A stretch of 58,193 nucleotides of DNA from positions 1 to 58,193 of the forward strand of contig JAITOY010000075.1 in the NCBI GenBank assembly GCA_031289775.1, in the 5' to 3' direction. The position numbers and the translations under genes are program-made. Shown here in pieces: positions 1 through 7,333 of the stretch. How positions within the stretch are numbered: position 1 is the first letter of the stretch; every line of letters begins with the position of its first letter. Source of the stretch: Synergistaceae bacterium (lineage in GTDB: Bacteria > Synergistota > Synergistia > Synergistales > Synergistaceae). Under the pieces are notes generated by a model. It was given only the letters and a program-made list of their open reading frames with translations, made no database searches and was not told the origin of the DNA.

Positions 1-51
1 CGCGACAATCAGCAGCGCAATAAGTTTGAAGCTCGGGAAAATCTTTCTCAT
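1..51 (-). CDS. N-terminus of an exported or membrane protein (partial)
   Basis: Only the first 17 codons are inside the window; the rest lies beyond position 1. They read Met-Arg-Lys-Ile-Phe-Pro-Ser followed by a hydrophobic run (Leu-Ile-Ala-Leu-Leu-Ile-Val-Ala), the shape of a signal peptide or signal anchor. The ATG at 51-49 is preceded by a clean AGGAGG Shine-Dalgarno (complement of 60-65) at proper spacing, so the start is well supported. The product cannot be named from this fragment. Its promoter must lie in 66-300, shared with the divergent toxin-antitoxin pair. Confidence 0.6.
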   Translation of the reverse strand, partial: MRKIFPSFKLIALLIVA

Positions 52-65
52 GAGTGTTGCCTCCT

Positions 66-349
66 ATCTTCCTGTTAAAGGTTGCGTGAAAACTTTCTCA
101 TTCCGCCATTTCCCCGGCCAGGCCGAGGCCTTTTCGCGTTTGCGTCTCCGGCATTTCTCACCTCCACAAACAATCGAGGCACGTGTTTTGAATTCTGCTC
201 TCGCTGGTAGTCCTTGCGCGTCCTAAATAATATACGTATCATATCATATCATATTAAGGCTCCGGAATTGTCACCTTTCTCGGCGCGTTTTCACTCGGGC
301 TCGGACATGAAAAATGAAAAATGATACGGGGCTCTATATAGTTTTATTC
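66..349. other. Intergenic region between the partial minus gene and the toxin-antitoxin pair
   Basis: No convincing gene is seen here. The region holds a short AT-rich tandem repeat (TATCA/CATAT units, about 237-257) of the kind found near promoters or regulator sites, and two close copies of GAAAAAT near 308-322. It presumably carries the promoter of the minus-strand gene at 1-51, but no clear -35/-10 pair on that strand could be assigned. Confidence 0.4.
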
Positions 350-378
350 TTGCGACCGCCTCATGAAGCAAGTATAAT
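350..378 (+). promoter_or_regulatory. Sigma-70-type promoter of the toxin-antitoxin operon
   Basis: TTGCGA (350-355) and a perfect TATAAT (373-378) are separated by 17 bp, 38 bp before the antitoxin ATG. A GTATA/TATAC inverted pair (372-376 and 385-389) overlaps the -10 box and could be part of an autoregulatory operator, as is usual for antitoxins; this last point is inference. Confidence 0.65.
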
Positions 379-415
379 TCAACATATACCTGAACAGGAA
401 AGGAGCCGCCTGACG

Positions 416-670
416 ATGTCACAATTATCCCTGTATCTCGATAACGACACTTTTTCCAAGCTTTCGTCCGCGGCGAAGGAAAACGGCCAATCTCTGTCTC
501 GATATACGGCGGCCATCATCGATGAACATTTTTCCGCAAAGGCGCATACTGACGAGGAAGTCTGGCATACGCTCCGCGAGCTTTATGACAGCGCGAAGCC
601 TGACGAGACATTTACAGAGCCTCCGGAAATACCATGGGAATTCAACCGGTTGATGGAAAACTTTGAATGA
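416..670 (+). CDS. Antitoxin of a VapBC-type pair, probable ribbon-helix-helix protein
   Basis: This 84-residue protein begins MSQLSLYLDNDTF, a beta-strand and helix pattern typical of ribbon-helix-helix (CopG/Arc-like) antitoxins, followed by the helix with SLSRYTAAIIDEHF. The C-terminal half is acidic and Trp/Pro-containing, as expected for a segment that wraps around a toxin. A longer reading from 314 exists, but the ATG at 416 has the good AGGAAAGGAG Shine-Dalgarno and makes the family-typical N-terminus. Its TGA overlaps the ATG of the PIN-domain toxin by ATGA, the usual translational coupling. Role inferred: it binds and neutralises the PIN toxin and represses the operon. The exact family is not certain because such antitoxins diverge fast. 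Confidence 0.8.
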   Translation: MSQLSLYLDNDTFSKLSSAAKENGQSLSRYTAAIIDEHFSAKAHTDEEVWHTLRELYDSAKPDETFTEPPEIPWEFNRLMENFE

Positions 671-1071
671 CCTGGTTTCTCGACAGCAGCGTTTATATTT
701 ACTTCGATAGAAAGATGTTTGAAGCAATCGCTGAAAAGCTTATGGCGACGAGTGCGGAAGATATCAAAATCCCTTCAATGGTGGTTGCCGAGCTGCTTTA
801 TGGCGCTGAAAAAAGCGCGAGGCGTGAGTTCAATTTGCCGCGGCTCCGGCGCTTCCTCGCCCTCTATGAAATTGTGCCTTTTGACGCAAAAGCCGCTGAT
901 TGTTATCGTTTTATCCGGTCAGACTTGGAACGCGGCGGCCGGCTTATAGGCCCTAACGATATTGTTATTGCCGCGACTGTCCTTTCGCGAAGCGGGATTC
1001 TCGTCACGCACAATACGAGTGAATTTTCGCGCGTCAAAAACCTCGCGCTTGAGGATTGGACAAACCGTTAA
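667..1071 (+). CDS. vapC: VapC-like PIN-domain ribonuclease toxin
   Basis: A 134-residue PIN-domain protein, normal VapC length. The metal-binding acidic residues of the fold are visible: Asp6 (FLDSS), Glu42 (VVAELLYGAEKS, the family's conserved second motif), Asp98 (GPNDIVIAAT) and a fourth acidic position at Glu119 (THNTSEF). Known VapC toxins are Mg/Mn-dependent RNases that cut tRNA or rRNA and stop growth; the target of this one cannot be read from sequence. It overlaps the antitoxin by 4 bp and is transcribed from the promoter at 350-378. Nothing suggests inactivation. Downstream, 112 bp separate it from the ECF genes. Confidence 0.9.
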   Translation: MTWFLDSSVYIYFDRKMFEAIAEKLMATSAEDIKIPSMVVAELLYGAEKSARREFNLPRLRRFLALYEIVPFDAKAADCYRFIRSDLERGGRLIGPNDIVIAATVLSRSGILVTHNTSEFSRVKNLALEDWTNR

Positions 1072-1183
1072 CTTTATTTCTTCTTTCTCCGCGGGCGCGT
1101 CGATATAAATGAGCACTTTAGACATATTTCGTATATTGAAATCATTTCACAGTAACCATTATAAATGTGAGGAGGAGAAAAAG

Positions 1184-1780
1184 ATGCGCGAGACAAAAAA
1201 TTTGGACAAAAGCGGCGCCAATGCGAAAGGGCGCGAGACGAGGAAAGGGCTCGGGGTTTTCGAAGTGATGCTGATAGGCGTTCTGCTCGCGGCCGGGGCG
1301 GTGCTTAAATTTTGTGTGGGCTCAGTCATAAACTTCGGGATGAAACCAAACTTCATCATAGCTATGTATTGCCTGATAATTCTGCTAATAAAGCCGCGTA
1401 TCCGCGAGGCCGCCATCATAGGGCTGCTCTCTGGGGCGATTTGCCAGTTCTTCCCTGGCCAGCCGTACATAAATTTCGTGAGCGAGCTCGCCGGCGCCGT
1501 CGCCATGTCTGCGATGGCGATGATTCCGATGAACGTCGGGAAAATTTCGGCGAAACCTGTGGTCTGCACGTTTTTCAGCACTCTCGTCAGCGGTTTTACG
1601 TTCATAGGGGTCATGTACTTCATGTACTACTCCGGCTTCGACATCAAACCGACCCCGCTCGCGATCTTCATGGCGATTATTTTCGGGACGGCGCTGATAA
1701 ACTCGATCATCGTCCAGGCGCTCTACATGCCCCTTACGCTTGCGACAAAGAGAAAACTCCCGGCCGGGGATCGCTCTTGA
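1184..1780 (+). CDS. ECF transporter S component, TrpP-like
   Basis: The substrate-capture subunit of an energy-coupling-factor importer: 198 residues with about five or six hydrophobic segments after a basic, polar N-terminus of 22 residues. The GMKPNF motif (52-57) followed by a membrane segment and KPRIREAAIIGLLSG resembles the tryptophan-transport family TrpP, so tryptophan or a related aromatic compound is the best guess. An amino acid or histidine-pathway compound is also conceivable given hutI downstream. The ATG at 1184 follows GAGGAGGAG and is preferred over an upstream reading from 1109 that lacks a ribosome site. The stop overlaps the start of the first ATPase by 4 bp, making one operon with ecfA1, ecfA2 and ecfT. 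Confidence 0.85.
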   Translation: MRETKNLDKSGANAKGRETRKGLGVFEVMLIGVLLAAGAVLKFCVGSVINFGMKPNFIIAMYCLIILLIKPRIREAAIIGLLSGAICQFFPGQPYINFVSELAGAVAMSAMAMIPMNVGKISAKPVVCTFFSTLVSGFTFIGVMYFMYYSGFDIKPTPLAIFMAIIFGTALINSIIVQALYMPLTLATKRKLPAGDRS

Positions 1781-2625
1781 TCAAAATCAAGGACGTCAGC
1801 TTTTCATACGAGGGAAACCCCAAAAACGCTCTCACGAACGTCACGCTCGAAGCGGCTCGCGGCGATTTTTTGGGAATCATAGGCCAGAGCGGCGCGGGAA
1901 AGTCGACGCTGACGCGCGTTATAAACGGCCTCGTGCCTCATTACTACGATGGCGTTTTCAGCGGCGACGCGGCGGTCGGCGGACGCGCGACGCTGGAGTC
2001 GAGCCCTGAGGAACTGGCTAGGAGCGTTGGGAGTCTCTTTCAGGACATCGAAGGACAGTTGTTCGCTTCCGTCGTCGATGACGAGGTGCTATTCGGGCTC
2101 GAAAACTTCGGAGTTCCGCGCGACGAGATAGAGAGCCGCGTCGAGTACGCCTTGGCCGCAGCCGGGATATCGGATCTGCGAACGAGGGCGATAAGCACAC
2201 TGAGCGGCGGACAGAAGCAGAAGGTCGCGATTGCGGCGATAACGGCGCTCAAGCCCGAGATCATGGTTTTAGACGAACCGACTGGCGAGCTGGATCCACA
2301 ATCGAGCCGCAGGGTTTTCGAAACCCTGCGGGAGCTGAATGAAAAACATGGCGTGACAATCGTGGTCGTCGAACAGAAAATAATGATGCTCTGCGAGTTT
2401 GTTTCGCGCCTCGCCGTGATGAACGGGGGGCGTCTGATCCTCGAAGGCCCGGTGGCGAGCGTGCTGAAAAACGCCGAGAAGCTCGAGGACGCCGGGGTGA
2501 ACATCCCGAGGGTGACGACGCTCGCCCTGCGGCTGCGCGAACATGGCCTCTACGACGGCGAACCGCCCGCTAATATTCCGGAGGCGGCTCGGATGATGAG
2601 GACGGCGGTACATGCTTCGCTTTGA
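1777..2625 (+). CDS. ecfA1: ECF transporter ATPase subunit 1
   Basis: This is one of the two ABC ATPases that energise the ECF importer. The 282-residue reading starts at TTG 1777, which overlaps the S-component stop (TTGA), and gives the standard N-terminus IKIKDVSFSY. Walker A is GQSGAGKST (36-44), the Q-loop lies in SLFQD (about 87-91), the ABC signature is LSGGQ (142-146) and Walker B is IMVLDEP (162-168). The gene overlaps ecfA2 by 14 bp. The open frame runs much further upstream inside the S-component gene, but that part is not protein-like. The heterodimer with EcfA2 couples through EcfT at the membrane. Confidence 0.9.
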   Translation: MIKIKDVSFSYEGNPKNALTNVTLEAARGDFLGIIGQSGAGKSTLTRVINGLVPHYYDGVFSGDAAVGGRATLESSPEELARSVGSLFQDIEGQLFASVVDDEVLFGLENFGVPRDEIESRVEYALAAAGISDLRTRAISTLSGGQKQKVAIAAITALKPEIMVLDEPTGELDPQSSRRVFETLRELNEKHGVTIVVVEQKIMMLCEFVSRLAVMNGGRLILEGPVASVLKNAEKLEDAGVNIPRVTTLALRLREHGLYDGEPPANIPEAARMMRTAVHASL

Positions 2626-3463
2626 TGGCGTCAGCTTCGGCTATATGTCGGGGAGTGCCATAAATGACGTCTCATTCTACGTCGCGCCCGGCGAGTTCGT
2701 CGCCCTGTTAGGCGAAAACGGGGCAGGCAAGTCGACACTCTGCCGCCTGTGCAACGGGCTTCTGAAGCCGTCTTCAGGACGCGTAAAAGTCGGCGGGCAG
2801 GACACGCGACAGGTGAAAACGAGCGTCTTGTCCCGAAGCGTCGGGTTTCTGTTCCAGAACCCAGACAGGCAAATCTGCCGCAACACCGTGTCCGACGAGA
2901 TAATGTTCGGGCTCGAAAACGTGGTTGCGAGCCCGGACGAGCGGAGGCGCAGACGCGACGAGGTTCTTGGCCTCTTCGCGCTCGACGGCGATATCGACCC
3001 GTTCGGCATGAGCCGGGGAGAGCGCCAGCAAGTTGCGCTGGCATCGGTGCTCGCCACAAAACCAAAGCTCCTGATCCTCGATGAACCGACGACGGGCCTG
3101 GACTACAGGGAGTGTCTCTCCACGATGGAGATAGTCTCTCGCCTGAACGCGGATGGGACAACCGTCTTGATGGTGTCGCACGACATGGAGGTGACTGCCG
3201 ACTTCGCGAAGCGCGCCATCGTCCTGAGCGGTGGTCGTCTCATAGGCGACGGGCCCGTCAGGGAGATCATGAAGAACCGCCGCCTCCTCGACGAGGCGTC
3301 GCTCCTGCCAGCGCAGATCCCGGCGCTCGCCATGTTTTTGAGTGAGTTGGGTGAGCTGGGCAAACCGGACAAAATCGGCGAATTGTTCTCGGACGCGTTT
3401 ACCGTGGACGACATGGTTGAATTGACCGAGCGCGCGAACAGGGCGCCTGAGACGAGGCAGTGA
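2612..3463 (+). CDS. ecfA2: ECF transporter ATPase subunit 2
   Basis: Second ABC ATPase of the ECF module, 283 residues. Walker A is GENGAGKST (34-42), the Q-loop lies in FLFQNPDRQ (79-87), and Walker B is LLILDEPT (153-160) with the switch His in MVSHDME. The signature is degenerate, MSRGE in place of LSGGQ, as often seen in one member of ECF ATPase pairs, so the two composite ATP sites are probably unequal. It overlaps ecfA1 upstream, and its TGA overlaps the GTG of ecfT (GTGA), so translation is coupled throughout. Confidence 0.9.
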   Translation: MLRFDGVSFGYMSGSAINDVSFYVAPGEFVALLGENGAGKSTLCRLCNGLLKPSSGRVKVGGQDTRQVKTSVLSRSVGFLFQNPDRQICRNTVSDEIMFGLENVVASPDERRRRRDEVLGLFALDGDIDPFGMSRGERQQVALASVLATKPKLLILDEPTTGLDYRECLSTMEIVSRLNADGTTVLMVSHDMEVTADFAKRAIVLSGGRLIGDGPVREIMKNRRLLDEASLLPAQIPALAMFLSELGELGKPDKIGELFSDAFTVDDMVELTERANRAPETRQ

Positions 3464-4221
3464 AGAGCTTTCTCGACTACGTGCCTGGCGACTCGGCCCT
3501 GCACAGGCTGAACCCGCTCACGAAACTCGCGCTCGCGTTCGGGCTCTGTACGTCCTGTTTTTTGACGCGGAACCACGCGCTTGTGGTCGGAGTCATGCTC
3601 CTCAATTTATTTCAGGCTGCCATAGCCGGCGTACTCGACCGCTCGCTGAAGATGCTCTCCGCCCTGGTCAAGCTTTCGGTTGTTCTGTTCCTCGCGCAGT
3701 TGTTTTTCGTCCGGGAGGGCAGGATACTTTTAGCCCTGCCGTTCGGCTTATACATCACAGACGCCGGCCTGTCGTTCTCCTTGCTGTTCGTCCTGCGGCT
3801 GGTCGCGGCTACGATGCCGCTCGCCATGATGCTCTCCATAACGCGGATGAGCGACATATCGAACGCGCTCGTGCGAGGAACCGGCATACCGTACAAATAC
3901 GCGTTTGTCCTGACGACGGCGATACGTTTGATCCCGCTTTTTGCGGACGAGATGGCAGAGATAATGGAGGCGCAGATCGCGAGAGGCGTCGAGTTCGACA
4001 CGAAAAATTTTTTCAAAAAATTGCGCCTTATTCTGCCACTCTGCGTCCCGCTCTTGATATCCTCTGTCCGAAAGATCGAGGACGGCGCGATATCCGCCGA
4101 GCTGCGCGGATTTAACCTTAGAAATCGGAACAGCGGCTACAAGCGATACCCGTTCGGCGTCGGCGACGCCGCGGTTCTCGCGCTTTGCGCCCTTGTAATG
4201 GCGGCTTCGGTCATGATCTGA
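3460..4221 (+). CDS. ecfT: ECF transporter transmembrane (T) component
   Basis: The scaffold subunit that links the S component to the ATPases. It is 253 residues with four to six hydrophobic helices and the N-terminal signature SALHRLNPLTKL of the EcfT/CbiQ family. Two coupling-helix motifs of the x-R-G type are visible near the C-terminal half (IARGVE and ELRGFN); in the family these dock into grooves of the ATPases. It starts at GTG 3460, overlapping the ecfA2 stop. With a dedicated S component in the same operon this appears to be a group I (dedicated) ECF transporter rather than a shared one. Confidence 0.88.
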   Translation: MKSFLDYVPGDSALHRLNPLTKLALAFGLCTSCFLTRNHALVVGVMLLNLFQAAIAGVLDRSLKMLSALVKLSVVLFLAQLFFVREGRILLALPFGLYITDAGLSFSLLFVLRLVAATMPLAMMLSITRMSDISNALVRGTGIPYKYAFVLTTAIRLIPLFADEMAEIMEAQIARGVEFDTKNFFKKLRLILPLCVPLLISSVRKIEDGAISAELRGFNLRNRNSGYKRYPFGVGDAAVLALCALVMAASVMI

Positions 4222-4329
4222 AAAGCAGATATGAACTGCATGAAAAGACGAAAAGGAGCTTTTGGCTGACGTGAATCTGACGGTGATGGATTAAAATACG
4301 CTCAATCAAGTCCAAGGGAGGGCGGTTTT

Positions 4330-5589
4330 ATGAACTCTACTGCTGGAAAGGCCGAATTGGTCATAAAAAACGCAAAGGAGCTTTTGACGTGCAAGGACGA
4401 CTCGCCGGATCTTATCGGTCTCGTGAACGACGGCTGGGTCGCCGTCTCTGGCGGCCTGATCACGGAGGTTGGGGCTAAGAAGGATATCGAGCCCATGATA
4501 TCGGCCGAGACGGAGGTTATCGACGCGAGCGGGAAAGTCGTCGCGCCCGGTTTCGTCGACTCGCATACCCACGTCGTCTTCGGCGGCTCCCGCGTCGGCG
4601 AATATTTCGCGAAGATCGAAAAACTCTCGCAGGAGGAGATCAAACGAAGGGGCATAGAGACAGGCATCCTGACGACACTCACCCCCACGCGCGGCCTGCC
4701 TGTCGAGGGACTGTACGACCAGACGGCCGCCAGAGTGAGGGACATGATAGTTTCAGGCACAACAACGCTAGAAAGCAAAAGCGGCTATGGCCTCGACCAC
4801 GACACGGAGCTGAAACAGCTCGAGGTGAACGAGCTCCTCGCCCAAAGGCTTCCCATCAACATCGCGTCGACGTTCCTCGGGGCGCACGGTTGGCCGCATG
4901 ACTCGGCAAAAGAGGCCTACATGGACTTTCTGATCCGTGAGATGATCCCGCTCGTCGGCAACTCGAAACTCGCGAAGTTCTGCGACGCGTGGTGCGACGA
5001 AGGGCACTACACGGCGGAGGACTGCCGCGTTATTCTCGAGGCTGGAATCGCGGCTGGAATGCGTCCGAAGCTGCACTCGGAGGGTTATTCGTATATCGGC
5101 GGCGCCGAGGTGGCGGCGGAACTGCACGCGGCTTCGGCAGACCACCTGAACTACGCGCCGAGACATTCCCTGCGCAAGCTCGCCGAGGCCGGGGTCATAG
5201 GTACGCCCCTTCCGGGAATAGACTTCGCGGTCGGGCACCCGCTGCCGTTCGAGCTGGCGCCCATGATCGAGGAGGGGCTTGAAGTCGCCATCGCTACAAA
5301 CTGCTGCCCAGGCTGCTGGTGTACGTCGATGCCGTTTATCATAATCCTTGCTTGCAGACGTCACGGATTCTCCGCCGAGCGCGCCATACGCGCAGCGACG
5401 ATAGCCGGGGCAAAGGCGCTCGATTTGGCCGGAGAGGTCGGCTCCATCGAGCCCGGCAAGAGGGCCGACATACAGATATGGAACTTGGAACAGCACGAGG
5501 ACGTCGCGTACCACTACATGACGAACCCGGTCGGCGTCGTGATAAAGGATGGCGCCGTAGTCGTCCGCGACTCGCGTATCCTCATATAG
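4330..5589 (+). CDS. hutI: Imidazolonepropionase
   Basis: Hydrolyses imidazolone-5-propionate to N-formimino-L-glutamate, the third step of histidine degradation, in the cytoplasm. The 419-residue length fits the family. The amidohydrolase metal motif is in APGFVDSHTHVVFGG (His-x-His, about residues 78-80). Further motifs are SGTTTLESKSGYGLD and FLGAHGWP in the middle and RADIQIWN near the end. The ATG follows GGGAGG. The gene lies 43 bp before glutamate formimidoyltransferase, which uses its product, so the two form an operon. The earlier enzymes HutH and HutU and a cyclodeaminase are not in the window. A TAAAAT box at 4292-4297 may be its own -10 element, but no good -35 is seen. Confidence 0.95.
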   Translation: MNSTAGKAELVIKNAKELLTCKDDSPDLIGLVNDGWVAVSGGLITEVGAKKDIEPMISAETEVIDASGKVVAPGFVDSHTHVVFGGSRVGEYFAKIEKLSQEEIKRRGIETGILTTLTPTRGLPVEGLYDQTAARVRDMIVSGTTTLESKSGYGLDHDTELKQLEVNELLAQRLPINIASTFLGAHGWPHDSAKEAYMDFLIREMIPLVGNSKLAKFCDAWCDEGHYTAEDCRVILEAGIAAGMRPKLHSEGYSYIGGAEVAAELHAASADHLNYAPRHSLRKLAEAGVIGTPLPGIDFAVGHPLPFELAPMIEEGLEVAIATNCCPGCWCTSMPFIIILACRRHGFSAERAIRAATIAGAKALDLAGEVGSIEPGKRADIQIWNLEQHEDVAYHYMTNPVGVVIKDGAVVVRDSRILI

Positions 5590-5632
5590 CGCGGGACGCG
5601 TTCAAAAAACATAAGGAGGGACAAACTGGAAT

Positions 5633-6526
5633 ATGAAAAAGATACTGTTAAGCGAGATCAACATAAGCGAGGGAAGAGACCCAGGCATATTGGCCGCGCT
5701 AAAGGAGGCGCTCGTCAGCGCTCCGCGTATCACGGTCATAGAGGTTAACTCCGACAAGGATCACAACCGCAGCGTCTACTCATCGATAGGCGAACCGGAG
5801 GACGTTCTCGCGGCCGCCATGAACCTGTCGAGAAAAGCCGTAGAGCTGATAGACATGTCGAAGCACCATGGCAGCCACCCGCGAATGGGCACGATAGACG
5901 TCGCTCCGTTTATACCCATCCGCAACGTCGAGAAGGATGAGGCTCTCGCGATCGCGAAGCGCTACGGCAAGTTCCTCGGCGATCTCGGCGTGCCTGTCTA
6001 CTACTACGAGGACGCCGCCACGAGGCCGGAGCGGCAGAACCTCGTCGACGTTCGCAAGGGGCAATACGAGGCGCTCGCCGAAAAGATGAAGGACGAGTTA
6101 TGGCGTCCGGACGAGGGGCCGTTCGCGTTCGTGCCGAAGTCGGGCGCGACCGTCACGGGAGTCCGCTTCCCACTTGTTGCCTTTAATGTAAACCTGCGCA
6201 CGACGGACATAGAGATCGGCAAAGAGATCGCGAAGCGCGTGCGTCATTCGAGCGGCGGCCTTCGCTTCTGCCGCGCGATCGCCCTCAGCCTTGACGAAAA
6301 AAAGATGGTGCAGGTCTCCATGAACCTGACAAACTACGAAAAGACTCCTATCCCCGTTGTTTTCGAGCTCGTCAAAGCGCTCGCCGATAGCTTCGGCGTC
6401 GGCGTGGCCGAGTCCGAACTCGTTGGCCCGGTTCCTCTAGCCGCGCTCGAGGATGTCGTCCGTCACTGCCTGCGCGTCAGGAATTTCACCGTGGAGCAGA
6501 TCGTGGAGTCATATCTTCTCGAGTGA
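5633..6526 (+). CDS. ftcD: Glutamate formimidoyltransferase
   Basis: Transfers the formimino group from N-formiminoglutamate to tetrahydrofolate, giving glutamate and 5-formimino-THF. The protein (297 residues) corresponds to the transferase half of FTCD, with the conserved NISEGRD start, the catalytic-loop region SDKDHNRSV and HHGSHPRMGTIDVAPFIP. The cyclodeaminase half is absent, so that step must be encoded elsewhere. RBS AAGGAGGG lies just ahead of the ATG. It follows hutI by 43 bp. Together with fhs at 10.9 kb the product feeds the one-carbon folate pool, where reverse formate-THF ligase can yield ATP; that link is an inference. Confidence 0.95.
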   Translation: MKKILLSEINISEGRDPGILAALKEALVSAPRITVIEVNSDKDHNRSVYSSIGEPEDVLAAAMNLSRKAVELIDMSKHHGSHPRMGTIDVAPFIPIRNVEKDEALAIAKRYGKFLGDLGVPVYYYEDAATRPERQNLVDVRKGQYEALAEKMKDELWRPDEGPFAFVPKSGATVTGVRFPLVAFNVNLRTTDIEIGKEIAKRVRHSSGGLRFCRAIALSLDEKKMVQVSMNLTNYEKTPIPVVFELVKALADSFGVGVAESELVGPVPLAALEDVVRHCLRVRNFTVEQIVESYLLE

Positions 6527-6577
6527 TTTGTCCGCGCGGATACCCGCGCGCGCCGCGCCGAACCAATTGAAAAACAA

Positions 6578-6613
6578 AAAACGGAACCCCGTCGTCTGTC
6601 AGGGGTTCCGTTT
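6578..6613 (-). terminator. Rho-independent terminator serving the 56-residue minus gene, possibly also the hut operon
   Basis: A perfect ACGGAACCCC/GGGGTTCCGT stem with an 11-nt loop. On the minus strand the stem is followed by CCGTTTTTTGTTTTT, a good U-tract, so it mainly ends the small gene at 6640-6810. On the plus strand only a short T-run follows, so termination of the hut operon would be weaker. Confidence 0.8.
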
Positions 6614-6639
6614 GACATTCAGGCACTTTGCGCCAGGTT

Positions 6640-6810
6640 CTAACCGAGCAAGCTTATCTGGTTGGCGGAGCGTGGCGTAGCGTTGAATATCTCCGAGAAA
6701 GTTTGGCTTTTTGCGGCTTCCTCTTGCTTCTGCTGCTGTAATTTCTTCTGCTTCTCGAGGTACTCCTCCAACAATATGTCGCTGTAGCTCGAAACGGAAC
6801 TAACGCTCAT
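6640..6810 (-). CDS. Small coiled-coil protein of 56 residues, unknown function
   Basis: A short minus-strand gene: ATG at 6810-6808, TAG at 6642-6640. It begins MSVSSVSSYSDILLEEYLEKQ, followed by a highly charged Gln/Lys/Glu stretch (about residues 15-35, likely a single amphipathic helix or coiled coil) and a polar tail ending NQISLLG. Support comes from the AAAGGGTGATAAGT ribosome site before the ATG and from the terminator 27 bp after the stop, facing the right way. I do not recognise the family. A structural or adaptor-like small protein is possible but not shown. It is not a shadow of any gene on the other strand, because the plus strand here is non-coding. Confidence 0.65.
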   Translation of the reverse strand: MSVSSVSSYSDILLEEYLEKQKKLQQQKQEEAAKSQTFSEIFNATPRSANQISLLG

Positions 6811-7250
6811 ACTTATCACCCTTTCGACAACATAACCCAGACGACGCGAAAACGTCCTGAGGTAAAATTAGGTACAGCTAACTCACTCGCGCTGAGATTG
6901 AATCAGATATTGTGGAAGTCGGCTCGATTAAGTTGAATTGATCATCATACGCTACCTCGCAGTTTCTCCACAATCCATTGAGGATTTTAGAATCCGTGTC
7001 TCCATTATCGACGCTATTTTCATGGTAATTCATAGCGCGGGAAAATAAAACGAAAACGACTGTCATGTATGGATAAATGATAAGCGTTTAGCGCGAGTGG
7101 CATTGAAAAAATAGCGCATATCAGGTTTGTCTGCCAAATGAATGAACCTCGCCGCAGTCCCCGTGCGAGTCAGGATAAACCGGTCGAGCCGCGCCCCGCC
7201 GCGCCGTTTACCCTCAAATCTGGATTCTGGAAAGCTTGTTTTATAGTTTA
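6811..7250. other. Intergenic AT-rich stretch with no gene seen
   Basis: About 440 bp between the small minus-strand gene and the tandem-HTH gene. Only short readings without ribosome sites or recognisable motifs occur on either strand. It must contain the promoter for the minus-strand gene, though no strong box pair was found. Base composition is lower in GC than in the flanking housekeeping genes and joins smoothly to the accessory locus that follows. Confidence 0.4.
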
Positions 7251-7259
7251 TGTTATAAT
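7251..7259 (+). promoter_or_regulatory. Extended -10 promoter of the tandem-HTH gene
   Basis: TGTTATAAT (7251-7259) is a perfect extended -10 element (TGn plus TATAAT), 75 bp before the ATG at 7334. No -35 box of quality is found at 17 bp, which is acceptable for extended -10 promoters. Confidence 0.55.
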
Positions 7260-7333
7260 TCCAGCACAAAGCCGAAATGATGTCGAGAGGGGAAAAAAAG
7301 GAAGGGCAAAATCTCACAAGATAAGGTGTAAAT

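Noticed and set aside
1312-1776. Long N-terminal extension of the first ECF ATPase
   Set aside because: The extension lies entirely inside the S-component gene in another frame and is Arg/His-rich without family similarity. The TTG at 1777 gives the normal N-terminus.
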